Shown one piece after another: positions 1 to 8,635 of a stretch of DNA of 64,000 nucleotides (within the stretch, counting starts at the first letter, position 1; each line of letters opens with the position of its first letter). The stretch comes from a virus. Under the pieces are notes generated by a model that made no database searches, was not told where the DNA came from, and saw nothing but the letters and a program-made list of their open reading frames with translations. Location: IMG/VR virus record IMGVR_UViG_3300029787_000021, positions 1-64,000 of that record. The stretch is one strand, 5' to 3'. The position numbers and the translations under genes are program-made.

Positions 1-106
1 CTTCAGCTTGATAAGCATCATCTACAATATTAAAATCAAACTCACTAAAAGCATAAGATAATGCTTCACCTAATCCTCTTTCTAAAATAATACTTGATAA
101 TTTCAT
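1..106 (-). CDS. Partial gene with capsid-targeting-like N-terminus, downstream of prohead protease
   Basis: Only the first 35 codons are in the window; the gene runs off the left edge. The protein begins MKLSSIILERGLGEAL. The first nine residues match the peptide shared by several other proteins here (MKLSDIILE, MKLSNIIFE, MKLLNIILE) and end in I-L-E, a gp21-type cleavage motif. The ATG overlaps the TAA stop of the protease gene (TAATG), so translation is probably coupled. In T4 the scaffold gene 22 follows 21, so a scaffold or other internal head protein is plausible, but too little is visible to assign it. Confidence 0.7.
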   Translation of the reverse strand, partial: MKLSSIILERGLGEALSYAFSEFDFNIVDDAYQAE

Positions 107-681
107 TATGCTCTTAGAATATCGTTAATAATACCGTGTACAACTGTTAATTGAGTTACTTTCTTTTTACCCTCATTTAAGGAAATAGGATTCATAAAAG
201 CACCATGTGTAGACGGATTAGAAACGAAATCCCAACATACTAATTCAAAATCAGGTTGTACTTCTAAAGTACCCTCGTTAGTTTGTTGGACTGAGCCTGT
301 ACCTCTAGATGAGATACCTATTGTGTGTCCTGCTTTGATTATTTCTTTGACTATATTTCCGGAAGGAGTATTAAGTAACTCTACTTTACCCATTAAATCA
401 TCCCCATTCCAATATAAGTCTTTAACTATATGTGATGCATTCTTTAAAGATACGACTGGGGATTCAGGATGATCAAGTTCTCCATATGCATTACCGTTCT
501 TTACGAACTCATCCATATATTTTTTAGCTTCTCTTACTAGTATATCTTTTTCGTATACTCTACCATTCTGGTTTTTAGCACCAGCTCTTTGCATTACTCC
601 TTCTACTTCAAAGACTCCAGGTTTTAATTTGGATTCAGTAAGTATAGGATTAAACGGAGTTACATTTACTAATAATGCCAT
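106..681 (-). CDS. 21: Prohead core protease, T4 gp21-like
   Basis: 191 residues. Family members are serine proteases that assemble inside the prohead and cut scaffold, internal proteins and capsid proteins after (L/I)-x-E before DNA packaging. The sequence has the conserved GELDHP segment (residues about 67-72, candidate catalytic His) and the GISSRG segment (about 122-127, candidate catalytic Ser), followed by the FELVCWDFVSNPS block typical of the family. Its own N-terminus contains PILTE-S, a possible self-processing site. Neighbouring portal and terminase genes confirm a head module. No Shine-Dalgarno sequence is visible. Confidence 0.92.
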   Translation of the reverse strand: MALLVNVTPFNPILTESKLKPGVFEVEGVMQRAGAKNQNGRVYEKDILVREAKKYMDEFVKNGNAYGELDHPESPVVSLKNASHIVKDLYWNGDDLMGKVELLNTPSGNIVKEIIKAGHTIGISSRGTGSVQQTNEGTLEVQPDFELVCWDFVSNPSTHGAFMNPISLNEGKKKVTQLTVVHGIINDILRA

Positions 682-687
682 ACTATA

Positions 688-2640
688 TTATTTTTTTTCG
701 TTCATTGGTTTAGAATAAACTATTTGTTTATCTTCTTCCGAAACTCTTTGTTGTCTGATCATATCTTCTTCTTCAGGAGATAATCTTCTAGTTTTAGGTA
801 ATGGTACTTTATCGTAAGATAATCTTTGGTTTGTAAGATCTTTTAAGAATGCGGCTTGTAAAGCAGGTGCTAAATATGAACCAGCTTTTTCGTATGCACT
901 AGCTAATTTATCTCTATGTTTTAAAAAGTCACTTTCTAGAGCTTCTAATACTCCCATTAGTTCTTTTGCAGCTGCTTTAGTTTCAGTATTATACTCACCG
1001 TCCACATATCCCTGTAATCTACCTGTATATGCTTCAGCTAATATATCTTTAATAATAAACTTAAAGTTTTCTTTTAAAGCTCTTAACTTACTTTTATCTC
1101 TACCTTTAAATTTTGAAGGCTCTGATTCTATTTCTTTTTCTCCTCTTCTATTATATCCAGCTAATTCGTTTTTACCCATTGCTTTTTTAATAGCTTTATC
1201 TTTAGCTGCCATATAATCATCACCATCTATATCTCCATCTCCGTCGTGATCTTTTCCTTTCTTTTCTTTAATTTCTATTTCTTCAGAAGTTTCTTTTCTA
1301 TCTGTGCTGCAATGACCTTCGCTTATATCTTTTAAAGTTTTATCAATAGCAATTTTAAAATCTCTCATAGCATCTAAAGCTTCTTTTCTATCACCAGCTT
1401 CCATTGCATCTAACATTCTACCTAAGTGTCTATTCTCTCTGTGGTAATTTACATCTTCGAAAGAAGAATATAATTGTTTTAATTGATCTGTTGGAGAATT
1501 AATTCTAATTCTTAGTCCTGCTCTTAGCATACCATCATAATCAAAATCACTAGACCACATATCTCCTAATTCATAAGATTTAGGATTAAAAGCATTTTGT
1601 TTACCGTAATCTTTAGCTTTAGCCATAAATTCGTCAGACATTTTTTCTTCTATGTCATCTTCTTTAAACATTACGACTTTTTTACCGGTAATAGGATCTT
1701 CTTCATCTGGTAGAGCATCTATATCTTTTACAGACATAGCTCCTATTCCAGGTTCTTTATCTAGTCCTCCTTTGGGCTCTTTTACTAATATACCATTAGC
1801 ATCTGCAAAATCTTCAAATTCATCTGCAATATCTACTCCTCCTAATACGTCATTCCTATGAGTTCTTATAAAGTCCATTATATCTGATTGGTCTACTGAA
1901 GGATATTTTGCTTTAATAGTTTCAATACCTCTTTTAAGTATAGCTTTTAATCTTACATTAGAAGGTTGAGACATACTATTTAATGCATTAAGTATATTTT
2001 CTTTATTATTAATATAAAATTTGTAATCCATTCCCATATTAGTAGCATCATTTGCATTAATACTTCCTAACATATCTTCGAAGCTAATTTGAGCTCCAGC
2101 TTGTCTTGCTTTTATAAACTCGTTAAATATTCTTTCTGCGTAAGCATATATTTTATTTTTTACTGCTCCTTCATCTAATACTTCTTCTTTTAAATCTGCT
2201 TTTTTAAGTCCGTTAAATGAATCTTTATCATTACCTTTTTTATATTCAACAGGTTTATCATGCTTGTCTACTTTTTTACTTTCTCCAGCTATAAGATTTA
2301 AATAATATAATACGTCTTTTCTTAAATTTTTTATAGCTATTTTTTCACACTTATTTTTATCATCAGCAGATGCGGTTACAGAATCAATTCCTTTTTTCTC
2401 CAATTCATAATCGCAGCCTCTTTGTACTGCTTCTGGGGAGAACAGGTGGTCTTTTTCTTCATGTTTATCTTCAAAGAGCATACCTTTGTTTTTTAATATC
2501 TGAACTGTGTCTTTAAATCCGTTGTATTGTGTGATATACATTGGATAAAGTAGACGCATTTGTCTAGTAAATTCAGACTCTGCCATTAAGCCTTGCTTTA
2601 CGGCCTTATGCTTTTCTGTTACTGTTATTTTTCTACTCAT
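688..2640 (-). CDS. Large head-associated protein with EF-hand-like loop, unknown function
   Basis: 650 residues, hydrophilic and rich in Lys, Asp and Glu, probably mostly helical. No enzyme motif was found. Residues around 463-475 read DHDGDGDIDGDDY, a near-perfect 12-residue calcium-binding loop (Asp at 1, 3, 5 and 9, Gly at 6, acidic at 12), followed by a Lys/Ala-rich helix. The position between the protease and the portal, and the charged repetitive composition, suggest a scaffold or internal head protein. Several LxE motifs inside it could be cut by the protease. The start overlaps the next upstream gene by 8 bases. Confidence 0.75.
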   Translation of the reverse strand: MSRKITVTEKHKAVKQGLMAESEFTRQMRLLYPMYITQYNGFKDTVQILKNKGMLFEDKHEEKDHLFSPEAVQRGCDYELEKKGIDSVTASADDKNKCEKIAIKNLRKDVLYYLNLIAGESKKVDKHDKPVEYKKGNDKDSFNGLKKADLKEEVLDEGAVKNKIYAYAERIFNEFIKARQAGAQISFEDMLGSINANDATNMGMDYKFYINNKENILNALNSMSQPSNVRLKAILKRGIETIKAKYPSVDQSDIMDFIRTHRNDVLGGVDIADEFEDFADANGILVKEPKGGLDKEPGIGAMSVKDIDALPDEEDPITGKKVVMFKEDDIEEKMSDEFMAKAKDYGKQNAFNPKSYELGDMWSSDFDYDGMLRAGLRIRINSPTDQLKQLYSSFEDVNYHRENRHLGRMLDAMEAGDRKEALDAMRDFKIAIDKTLKDISEGHCSTDRKETSEEIEIKEKKGKDHDGDGDIDGDDYMAAKDKAIKKAMGKNELAGYNRRGEKEIESEPSKFKGRDKSKLRALKENFKFIIKDILAEAYTGRLQGYVDGEYNTETKAAAKELMGVLEALESDFLKHRDKLASAYEKAGSYLAPALQAAFLKDLTNQRLSYDKVPLPKTRRLSPEEEDMIRQQRVSEEDKQIVYSKPMNEKK

Positions 2641-2860
2641 TGTTTAAATAATCTATAAGTTTCGTACTATACGGTCTTTTCTTTTTTTTTACTTTACTAT
2701 AACCTATGGATTTAGCTTGTTTAGTAGCTCTGTTATCTCTACTGTTCTTACTAAAAGCATGAGGTGTTAAATAACTACCACCAGCACTGCCAGTAGTATT
2801 TGCTTCCTCTAATTCTTGCAACACTTCTTTAACTAATTCTTTAAGTTGACTTAACCTCAT
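2633..2860 (-). CDS. Small basic protein with capsid-targeting-like N-terminus
   Basis: 75 residues. The N-terminus, MRLSQLKELVKEVLQELEE, is an amphipathic helix with several possible (L/I)-x-E cleavage points. The rest is Ser/Gly- and then Lys/Arg-rich (KVKKKKRPYS), as in small DNA-binding internal proteins. It overlaps both neighbours by a few bases, so it sits in a tightly coupled head operon. A DNA-condensing internal protein is an inference. Confidence 0.7.
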   Translation of the reverse strand: MRLSQLKELVKEVLQELEEANTTGSAGGSYLTPHAFSKNSRDNRATKQAKSIGYSKVKKKKRPYSTKLIDYLNNE

Positions 2861-3711
2861 AGGTTCTTCAACTCTTTGATTAGATCATAATATTGCATTA
2901 TGTTAACCAGATGTGTATCAGATACTTTTTCTTTTTTAGAAATAGGTATAATATTTTTTGCTACCTCTTCTAATTTAATCTTTATCACATCATCTTTAAT
3001 ACCAGGTATTAATTTTGTAACTGCCTTAGATATCTTACCTAATTCTTCGTTGATAACATTTCGTAAACGTGTGGTCGAGTTTACTGATGTAATAAACTCT
3101 CTTAAAATATTTTTATGTTCAGGTGAAAAATCTTTATACCTGTCATTAAATTTTTCTAACAATATCTTAAATGTAAGTAATTTTAAATCTTTATCATATT
3201 TAGCAAATTCTTGTATTACTGAATCTTCTACGTCAGCTTTATTTACTATATCTGATGTGAGATGTTCTAAGATAGTTGTTCTGTTATTTACTAAGTAGTC
3301 CGGGTCTACTAGTTGATCGTTATTTTGTGCTTCTAATAAACAGTATAGAGCTGCTAAAGGTTTATAATCTGTTACTTGAATATTAAAAAATTCTTCAATA
3401 TTATAGCTTTTTTTAATTTCTGCTATAAGATGGTATTTTTGTTTTTTTAATGTTTCTTGATTGAGTTTTCTAGATATCTCTGTTATAGTCGATACTATGT
3501 TAGATGCTTTTTGAGTTGATACGTTTTTATTTCTTAAAATAAATTCGTATAATTTAAACTCTTTTGCTAAAGTTGTTTTACCTGTGTAGAATTTTTTAAT
3601 TATTCCTACAGCAGAGGAATCTTTTTTGGATAGAGTATCAGCAGCTATTTGCTTAACAAGTAGCTCAAAGATTAATCCAGTATTCCTAAACTTTGAATGT
3701 TTTATTTTCAT
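2857..3711 (-). CDS. Conserved head-module protein, unknown function
   Basis: 284 residues, helical, rich in Lys, Ile and Leu. It starts MKIKHSKFRNTGLIFELLVKQ. It has no recognisable catalytic motif and no membrane segment. It is the first gene downstream of the portal gene and is preceded by a late-type box (TATTTATA), so it probably starts a late transcript into the prohead protease. A role as a neck, portal-associated or scaffold protein is only inferred from position. Confidence 0.75.
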   Translation of the reverse strand: MKIKHSKFRNTGLIFELLVKQIAADTLSKKDSSAVGIIKKFYTGKTTLAKEFKLYEFILRNKNVSTQKASNIVSTITEISRKLNQETLKKQKYHLIAEIKKSYNIEEFFNIQVTDYKPLAALYCLLEAQNNDQLVDPDYLVNNRTTILEHLTSDIVNKADVEDSVIQEFAKYDKDLKLLTFKILLEKFNDRYKDFSPEHKNILREFITSVNSTTRLRNVINEELGKISKAVTKLIPGIKDDVIKIKLEEVAKNIIPISKKEKVSDTHLVNIMQYYDLIKELKNL

Positions 3712-3727
3712 TATACACGTTTACTAT

Positions 3728-3735
3728 TATAAATA
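3728..3735 (-). promoter_or_regulatory. Late box TATTTATA
   Basis: Sense strand CATATTTATAATAG, 16 bases before the ATG of the head-module gene at 3711. Confidence 0.65.
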
Positions 3736-3739
3736 TGGC

Positions 3740-5626
3740 CTAATCGCCTAAATCTTTAATATTGTCTTCCTTAAGTAGATTTGACTCTTTTTTTACGAAA
3801 TCCATAGATTTAAGCGTTTCTTCATTTTTAGCATATATGTTTTTAGTAATAAAGTTTTCATTTACATTTTCATTATCACTTGGAAAGCCACCGTGCATAC
3901 CATGAATACCTAAAGGATCTCTACCTCCTACAGGATTATCATTAGTACCATATACTGAGAATTTTTCAGTTGGTCTACCGCCTTCGGGACCTGGTTCTCC
4001 ATGCTTAGGTGGTGTTTCGTATCCAGGAGGGACTTGTCCTAAACTTCCTCCTTTTTCTGTTGCTGTTGCTCTTCTACCATACATAGAAGCTAAATCATGT
4101 GGAGTACCATAAGATCTGCCAGATTTAGCAGGATCGTTACCTTCTGCCTCTAGTTGAGCTATTCTAAATGCTCTTTTACCATCTTCTCTTACAAGATCTC
4201 TCATTTCATTATACTTATCTTCTGACATATCAAATATATGTTCGTAAATATAATCAGAAGAAAATAGTTTTGAGTCTTTCATTTGATTAGCTAAATCTAT
4301 TTTTTCTTTTAGTAATGCAACTTTTTCTTGTTCGTATATAACTGAAGGTGTGGTTAATTTAATTTCAAAATTAGTTAAAGATTCTCCTTCATATCCTTGA
4401 GAATATAAATGTACTAATGCTATTTTAGTTAACTCAGATTCTAGTATTCTTTGAATTCTTTCTACTGTTCTTGCGAATCTTATATCTTCTGCTGCTAATG
4501 TAGCTTTTCCGGTTAAATCTCCTTCATATCCAAAATAAGCTTTTGGAATTTTAATTGCTGCAAATAACTTATCTCTTAAGTATATAATATCGTTAGTACC
4601 ATCATAGTCTAATCCTTTGGTAGTTTCTATACGAGTAGAAGCATCTCCACCTCTAACAGGTAAGTAGAAGTCTTCCATCATATTTTGCATATTAAACTTA
4701 AGATTATATTGACCAGTATTAGGATCTACATAAGGAGTCTTTTTCATCTGGTTAATAGTCTTCTGCATAAACTGCTCTACTTCATTAGGTGGTATAGAAC
4801 CAACATTTACGTAAAACATTCTTTTTTCTGGTGCTCTCATTATACGATGTATTAACATCGCATCTTCCATTAAATTTAGTTGCTTATAAATTTTTCTAGC
4901 AGGCTCTAAATAAGAACGTCCATAAGGTAGATAAGCAGTATCAGAAAGTAATCTAAAATGAGCTACCTCGTAGTTATCTAATCTAATAACTTTTTTATTA
5001 TTTTTTCTAGGAATATAATTTGGATCATTTGAAGTAGCTAGTCCATCTGGATCAATAGTATATTCTACTTTTGTAGGTTCCTCTTCATCTACTCCTTCAT
5101 GTCTTGCTACGTTATATACTGTATAAGGTAGTACATTATAGACTCCAAATTTTTCTGAAATTTCTAATTTTAAGAAGAAATCTCCATACTTACACATATT
5201 TCTAGTCCATGACCATAAATTAAATTCTATATTTAAAACATCATAAAATAGATTATAAAGTATCCTTTGTATATTTTCATCTGAGGATTTTATTGATAAT
5301 ACTTCTCCTATATCATTTTTTACTGTTGCTTCATCAGAAAGTATATCAAGTGCAGAAGCTAATATGGCATCTGTATCCATAGCTTCATAATCAGAATAAA
5401 GTTGTACTCTTAATGTTTGGTAATTTAAGTTAGGATTATATATGTTTTGCTTATTATTAATGTATAATCTACTAAACCTATCAATTAAAGAGTTAGTCTC
5501 ATATTTACCTGATCTTTGTATTTGGTTGGCATCTATGACTTTTAGTTGATCTCCTCCGATGTTTCTTATTACTACATCGGTAGAAAATAATTTTGTAAGT
5601 CTACCGAAAAGTGATTTATCTGCCAT
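3740..5626 (-). CDS. 20: Portal vertex protein, T4 gp20-like
   Basis: 628 residues. Twelve copies form the ring through which DNA is packaged and ejected, and to which the neck binds. Family features seen are the N-terminal segment with a D-T-D-A-I-L-A-S-A-L-D-I motif, the LxPYGRSYLEPARKIYKQL region, the MRAPEKRMFYVNVG segment and the tunnel-helix region YFGYEGDLTGKATLA. The C-terminus is Gly/Pro/Asn-rich and extended. It lies directly between the terminase and other head genes, as in marine T4-like phages. A TATTTATA late box lies 17 bases upstream of the start. Confidence 0.93.
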   Translation of the reverse strand: MADKSLFGRLTKLFSTDVVIRNIGGDQLKVIDANQIQRSGKYETNSLIDRFSRLYINNKQNIYNPNLNYQTLRVQLYSDYEAMDTDAILASALDILSDEATVKNDIGEVLSIKSSDENIQRILYNLFYDVLNIEFNLWSWTRNMCKYGDFFLKLEISEKFGVYNVLPYTVYNVARHEGVDEEEPTKVEYTIDPDGLATSNDPNYIPRKNNKKVIRLDNYEVAHFRLLSDTAYLPYGRSYLEPARKIYKQLNLMEDAMLIHRIMRAPEKRMFYVNVGSIPPNEVEQFMQKTINQMKKTPYVDPNTGQYNLKFNMQNMMEDFYLPVRGGDASTRIETTKGLDYDGTNDIIYLRDKLFAAIKIPKAYFGYEGDLTGKATLAAEDIRFARTVERIQRILESELTKIALVHLYSQGYEGESLTNFEIKLTTPSVIYEQEKVALLKEKIDLANQMKDSKLFSSDYIYEHIFDMSEDKYNEMRDLVREDGKRAFRIAQLEAEGNDPAKSGRSYGTPHDLASMYGRRATATEKGGSLGQVPPGYETPPKHGEPGPEGGRPTEKFSVYGTNDNPVGGRDPLGIHGMHGGFPSDNENVNENFITKNIYAKNEETLKSMDFVKKESNLLKEDNIKDLGD

Positions 5627-5643
5627 TCTGTATTTTGTTTATA

Positions 5644-5651
5644 TATAAATA
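5644..5651 (-). promoter_or_regulatory. Late box TATTTATA (portal gene)
   Basis: Sense strand CTATTTATATATAAA, 17 bases before the portal ATG. Confidence 0.65.
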
Positions 5652-5654
5652 GTT

Positions 5655-7229
5655 CTATTTAAGTAACCATGTAATATCTTCTTCTCCACGGTTACTATCT
5701 ATAATATACGGATTATTTTGCATATATCCAACATTTGTCATAATAGCTTTGTTTCTGCTATTAAGGTTAGTAAATGATGATAATTGTGCTCTTGCTAAGT
5801 CCATACCTTGTTGTCTTAATTTAAGTGCAGTATCTCTTACAAATAAAGCTGTTGCACATGCTATAAGTAAATCGTCATTATAGTTTATTTGAGCTTGAGG
5901 TTTTCCATTTTTCCAAACAAAAACTCTCATTTCTGATAGTAATCTTTTAGATTGTATAGTAACTGATTTCTCTCTAACATACTCTATCATTTTAGCTATT
6001 ACTAAAGGACGAGTTCTCATAGACATAGTAAATCCTGGTACTAGTTTATCTCTTTCATATTTAGACATATATGATTCTACTGTTTCCATATTAGAAGTAG
6101 AGCTGTAGTATAAGTTTTTATACTGTCTTTCCATTATCTGTTCTATTGTAGCCCATCCTATATTGGCATTTTCAACCACTAATAGTGCATCATTATATTC
6201 AGCAGCAATACCAACTAATACATTACCAAAATCTTTAGGAGATAATTTACCTTTATACTCTGCTACTTGGACACACTGTTCAATATCGAATACATGGAAT
6301 GCAGAATAATCAGCACTATCACCTCTAGCTACGTCAGCAACTACCATATAGCTTTTAGTATAATCACATCCTTCCCATATCCACAAATTCCCATCTGCTC
6401 CTCTTCTTTCAACAGGATCTACTTGATAAGTTTTTTCATAGAATAACATATCATCTGGTTCAAAGACTGTATCACCGGAAGCTAAGAAATCACAATCACA
6501 CTCTTGACCGGCCATTCTAGGTCCTAAATCTGCATCTTGTTGTTCTCTCCACTGTTTATCTCTTTCAGGGTGTACTGTCCAAGGTAGTTTAATAGGTAAA
6601 AAACTATTTTCGCCAGTCTCTGCTTTTTCCCAAGTTTGATGAAACCAGTTACCTATACCATTAGGAGTAGATAAAGCCATACATTGACCACCGGTTGCTA
6701 ATGTTTGTTGTGCAGCAGTAAATGTTTCATCGATATTATCTATAAAGGCTGCCTCATCTATTAATAGTAGTGATACTGCTTCTGATCTTGCAGCATCTGC
6801 ATTAGATGATTTTGCAGTTATTTTAGATCCATTTTTTAATCTTAAAGATAGTTTATTTTTTTCTAATGCTGGTAGTTTAATCCATTTAGGTAATTGATCA
6901 TACATAAACATAGTCTTAGTAACTAAGTTACGAGCAGTTGCTTGAGTAGTTGCTAATGCAAGTACGTTTTTATCCTTATGAAATATCATTAACCAAAGAC
7001 TATAAGCAGAAGCTAAAGTTGAAATTCCTAACTGCCTAGACTTTAAGGTAATAATATACTGATGATCTCTAAATAAATGTAAAGCTTTTTCTTGAAAAGG
7101 ATAAAGATTAAATAGAATTCTACCTCTCGTAGGATGCTGTATAAAACAGTACTTACGCATGAAATAGGCTGGATCTTTAGCGCATTTAAGATATTCTTGC
7201 GCTATTATTTTTTTTATGTCTTGTGCCAT
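5655..7229 (-). CDS. 17: Terminase large subunit, T4 gp17-like
   Basis: 524 residues. This is the ATP-driven DNA packaging motor and headful nuclease. The ATPase domain has SRQLGIST (residues about 64-71) at the Walker A position and LLLIDEAAF (about 154-162) as Walker B plus catalytic Glu, followed by the LSTPNG coupling motif. The nuclease domain has VVADVARGDSADYSAF with the first metal-binding Asp, and a later IACATALF region. The usual Walker A Lys is replaced by Ile in the GKT position. Gene order 17-20-21 is conserved. Confidence 0.95.
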   Translation of the reverse strand: MAQDIKKIIAQEYLKCAKDPAYFMRKYCFIQHPTRGRILFNLYPFQEKALHLFRDHQYIITLKSRQLGISTLASAYSLWLMIFHKDKNVLALATTQATARNLVTKTMFMYDQLPKWIKLPALEKNKLSLRLKNGSKITAKSSNADAARSEAVSLLLIDEAAFIDNIDETFTAAQQTLATGGQCMALSTPNGIGNWFHQTWEKAETGENSFLPIKLPWTVHPERDKQWREQQDADLGPRMAGQECDCDFLASGDTVFEPDDMLFYEKTYQVDPVERRGADGNLWIWEGCDYTKSYMVVADVARGDSADYSAFHVFDIEQCVQVAEYKGKLSPKDFGNVLVGIAAEYNDALLVVENANIGWATIEQIMERQYKNLYYSSTSNMETVESYMSKYERDKLVPGFTMSMRTRPLVIAKMIEYVREKSVTIQSKRLLSEMRVFVWKNGKPQAQINYNDDLLIACATALFVRDTALKLRQQGMDLARAQLSSFTNLNSRNKAIMTNVGYMQNNPYIIDSNRGEEDITWLLK

Positions 7230-7237
7230 AACTCATT

Positions 7238-8332
7238 TTAGAAATTATAAGACCATCTAGGTAGCCCGTCTTTCATTTCAATTTTAATTTTAGAGCCAAC
7301 TAATTCAATTAACTTATCAGCTTTCACTCTTTGAAAAGCACCACTCTTATCATCTAAGAAAAATACTTCTCCAAATTCTTCATCAGCAATGTACTTATTA
7401 ATTACTTTCTTTGAAAAATGACTTTCTAATTTGTCTGCATCAATTCCGCTACCGCTTTTATATTTTGATAAATTAAACCCTTCAAAATCAATTCCTGGGT
7501 AGGTACTTAATATTGCTCTATTAGCAATTTCTATAGTATCATCAAACCTATCTTTGTTTTGATCTACTACTGCTGCTAATATTTTATTTATTCTATGAAA
7601 AGGTCTTTTACCTTTAGTTACACTAGTATCAATTTTTCTTATTAAAAAGTTGTTAACACCAGATATAATTTTATCAATCATTACTTTATCAGAATTTTTA
7701 CCAAACCCTGCTTTTTGTCCCATAGGAACTGCTCCTCTATTTTTTACTTCAATTCCTAATTCGCCTACAGAGACATCTCCTTTGCCTTTTCCATCACTTG
7801 AAACATCTTGACACATTACGCTTAAGAATACTTCTCCTTTTCCTGTAGCTATATTACCCATAGAAGGTTTAAGATCAAGTAGGTATCTTAAAGTTTCTGT
7901 AGATAATAGGTTTGTAAATTGTTTTGTTAAGTTTCCTCCGCCTTTACCGCTACCTAATGTATCGTAAGTAATCATTTTTCCACCTCTAACATATGAATGA
8001 AAATTTTGAATATCTCCATTATCTACTAAAGTATTGTATATTCTTCTTGAAGTAGCAGCTACTGATTTACCTTTGCTATTTAAATATTCAATTACATCAC
8101 CTTTGTAAGCTACTCCTGATATGCCGTTTAGTATTTGCTTTAAATCATCAGGAGTAAATTTACCATTTTGAATAGCGTCTACTACTTCTTGCTTAGAAAC
8201 TGCTCCATCTGTGTTAGTAAGTTCGTTTATTAGAGATTCTAATATAACCTTATCTTCAGGATTATTAATATTAGGTATTCCTGTTTTGGTTCTCCATGCC
8301 CACTCAGTATATAACTTATCAGTAATTTCCAT
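7238..8332 (-). CDS. Unknown protein with possible PD-(D/E)XK nuclease core
   Basis: 364 residues. An N-terminal region resembles a winged-helix or replication-type helical domain (SVAATSRRIYNTLVDNGDI). The centre reads GKGDVSVGELGIEVKNRG, with Asp followed by E-V-K on a likely beta strand, which resembles the PD-(D/E)XK nuclease core. The rest is not recognised. It lies 8 bases from the terminase gene. A DNA-cutting or DNA-end protein is plausible, but the call rests on one short motif. Confidence 0.7.
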   Translation of the reverse strand: MEITDKLYTEWAWRTKTGIPNINNPEDKVILESLINELTNTDGAVSKQEVVDAIQNGKFTPDDLKQILNGISGVAYKGDVIEYLNSKGKSVAATSRRIYNTLVDNGDIQNFHSYVRGGKMITYDTLGSGKGGGNLTKQFTNLLSTETLRYLLDLKPSMGNIATGKGEVFLSVMCQDVSSDGKGKGDVSVGELGIEVKNRGAVPMGQKAGFGKNSDKVMIDKIISGVNNFLIRKIDTSVTKGKRPFHRINKILAAVVDQNKDRFDDTIEIANRAILSTYPGIDFEGFNLSKYKSGSGIDADKLESHFSKKVINKYIADEEFGEVFFLDDKSGAFQRVKADKLIELVGSKIKIEMKDGLPRWSYNF

Positions 8333-8333
8333 A

Positions 8334-8624
8334 TTAGAATTTATTAAATAAATCTCTTAAAAGAGGTCTAAGTTTAGCATTCTTTTTTAAGTTGTCATTT
8401 ATATTGTCTAATAAAAAATCAAGCATTTTACCTAATTCTTGAGGTGTATTTACTCTTGCAAGATAGTTTTTTAAAGGACCGGCTAATACTTTTTCTAGTT
8501 TTTGAACTTCAGCTGAATCTCCTTTTGCTTGATCAGTAGGGGATTGTACTGCTGTACCTTGTGGTTCATTTTGCTCTACTTCTTGTAGAGGTTTCAATGT
8601 TATAATTTGACCTAGTTTTATCAT
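8334..8624 (-). CDS. Small protein, possible capsid-targeting N-terminus
   Basis: 96 residues. It starts MIKLGQIITLKPLQEVEQ, resembling the shared tag with a possible cut after L-Q-E. A Gln/Glu-rich linker follows, then a helical C-terminus (LEKVLAGPLKNYLARVN...). No family was recognised. The gene abuts its neighbours on both sides within the head operon. Confidence 0.68.
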   Translation of the reverse strand: MIKLGQIITLKPLQEVEQNEPQGTAVQSPTDQAKGDSAEVQKLEKVLAGPLKNYLARVNTPQELGKMLDFLLDNINDNLKKNAKLRPLLRDLFNKF

Positions 8625-8635
8625 AGTTGTTAGTT

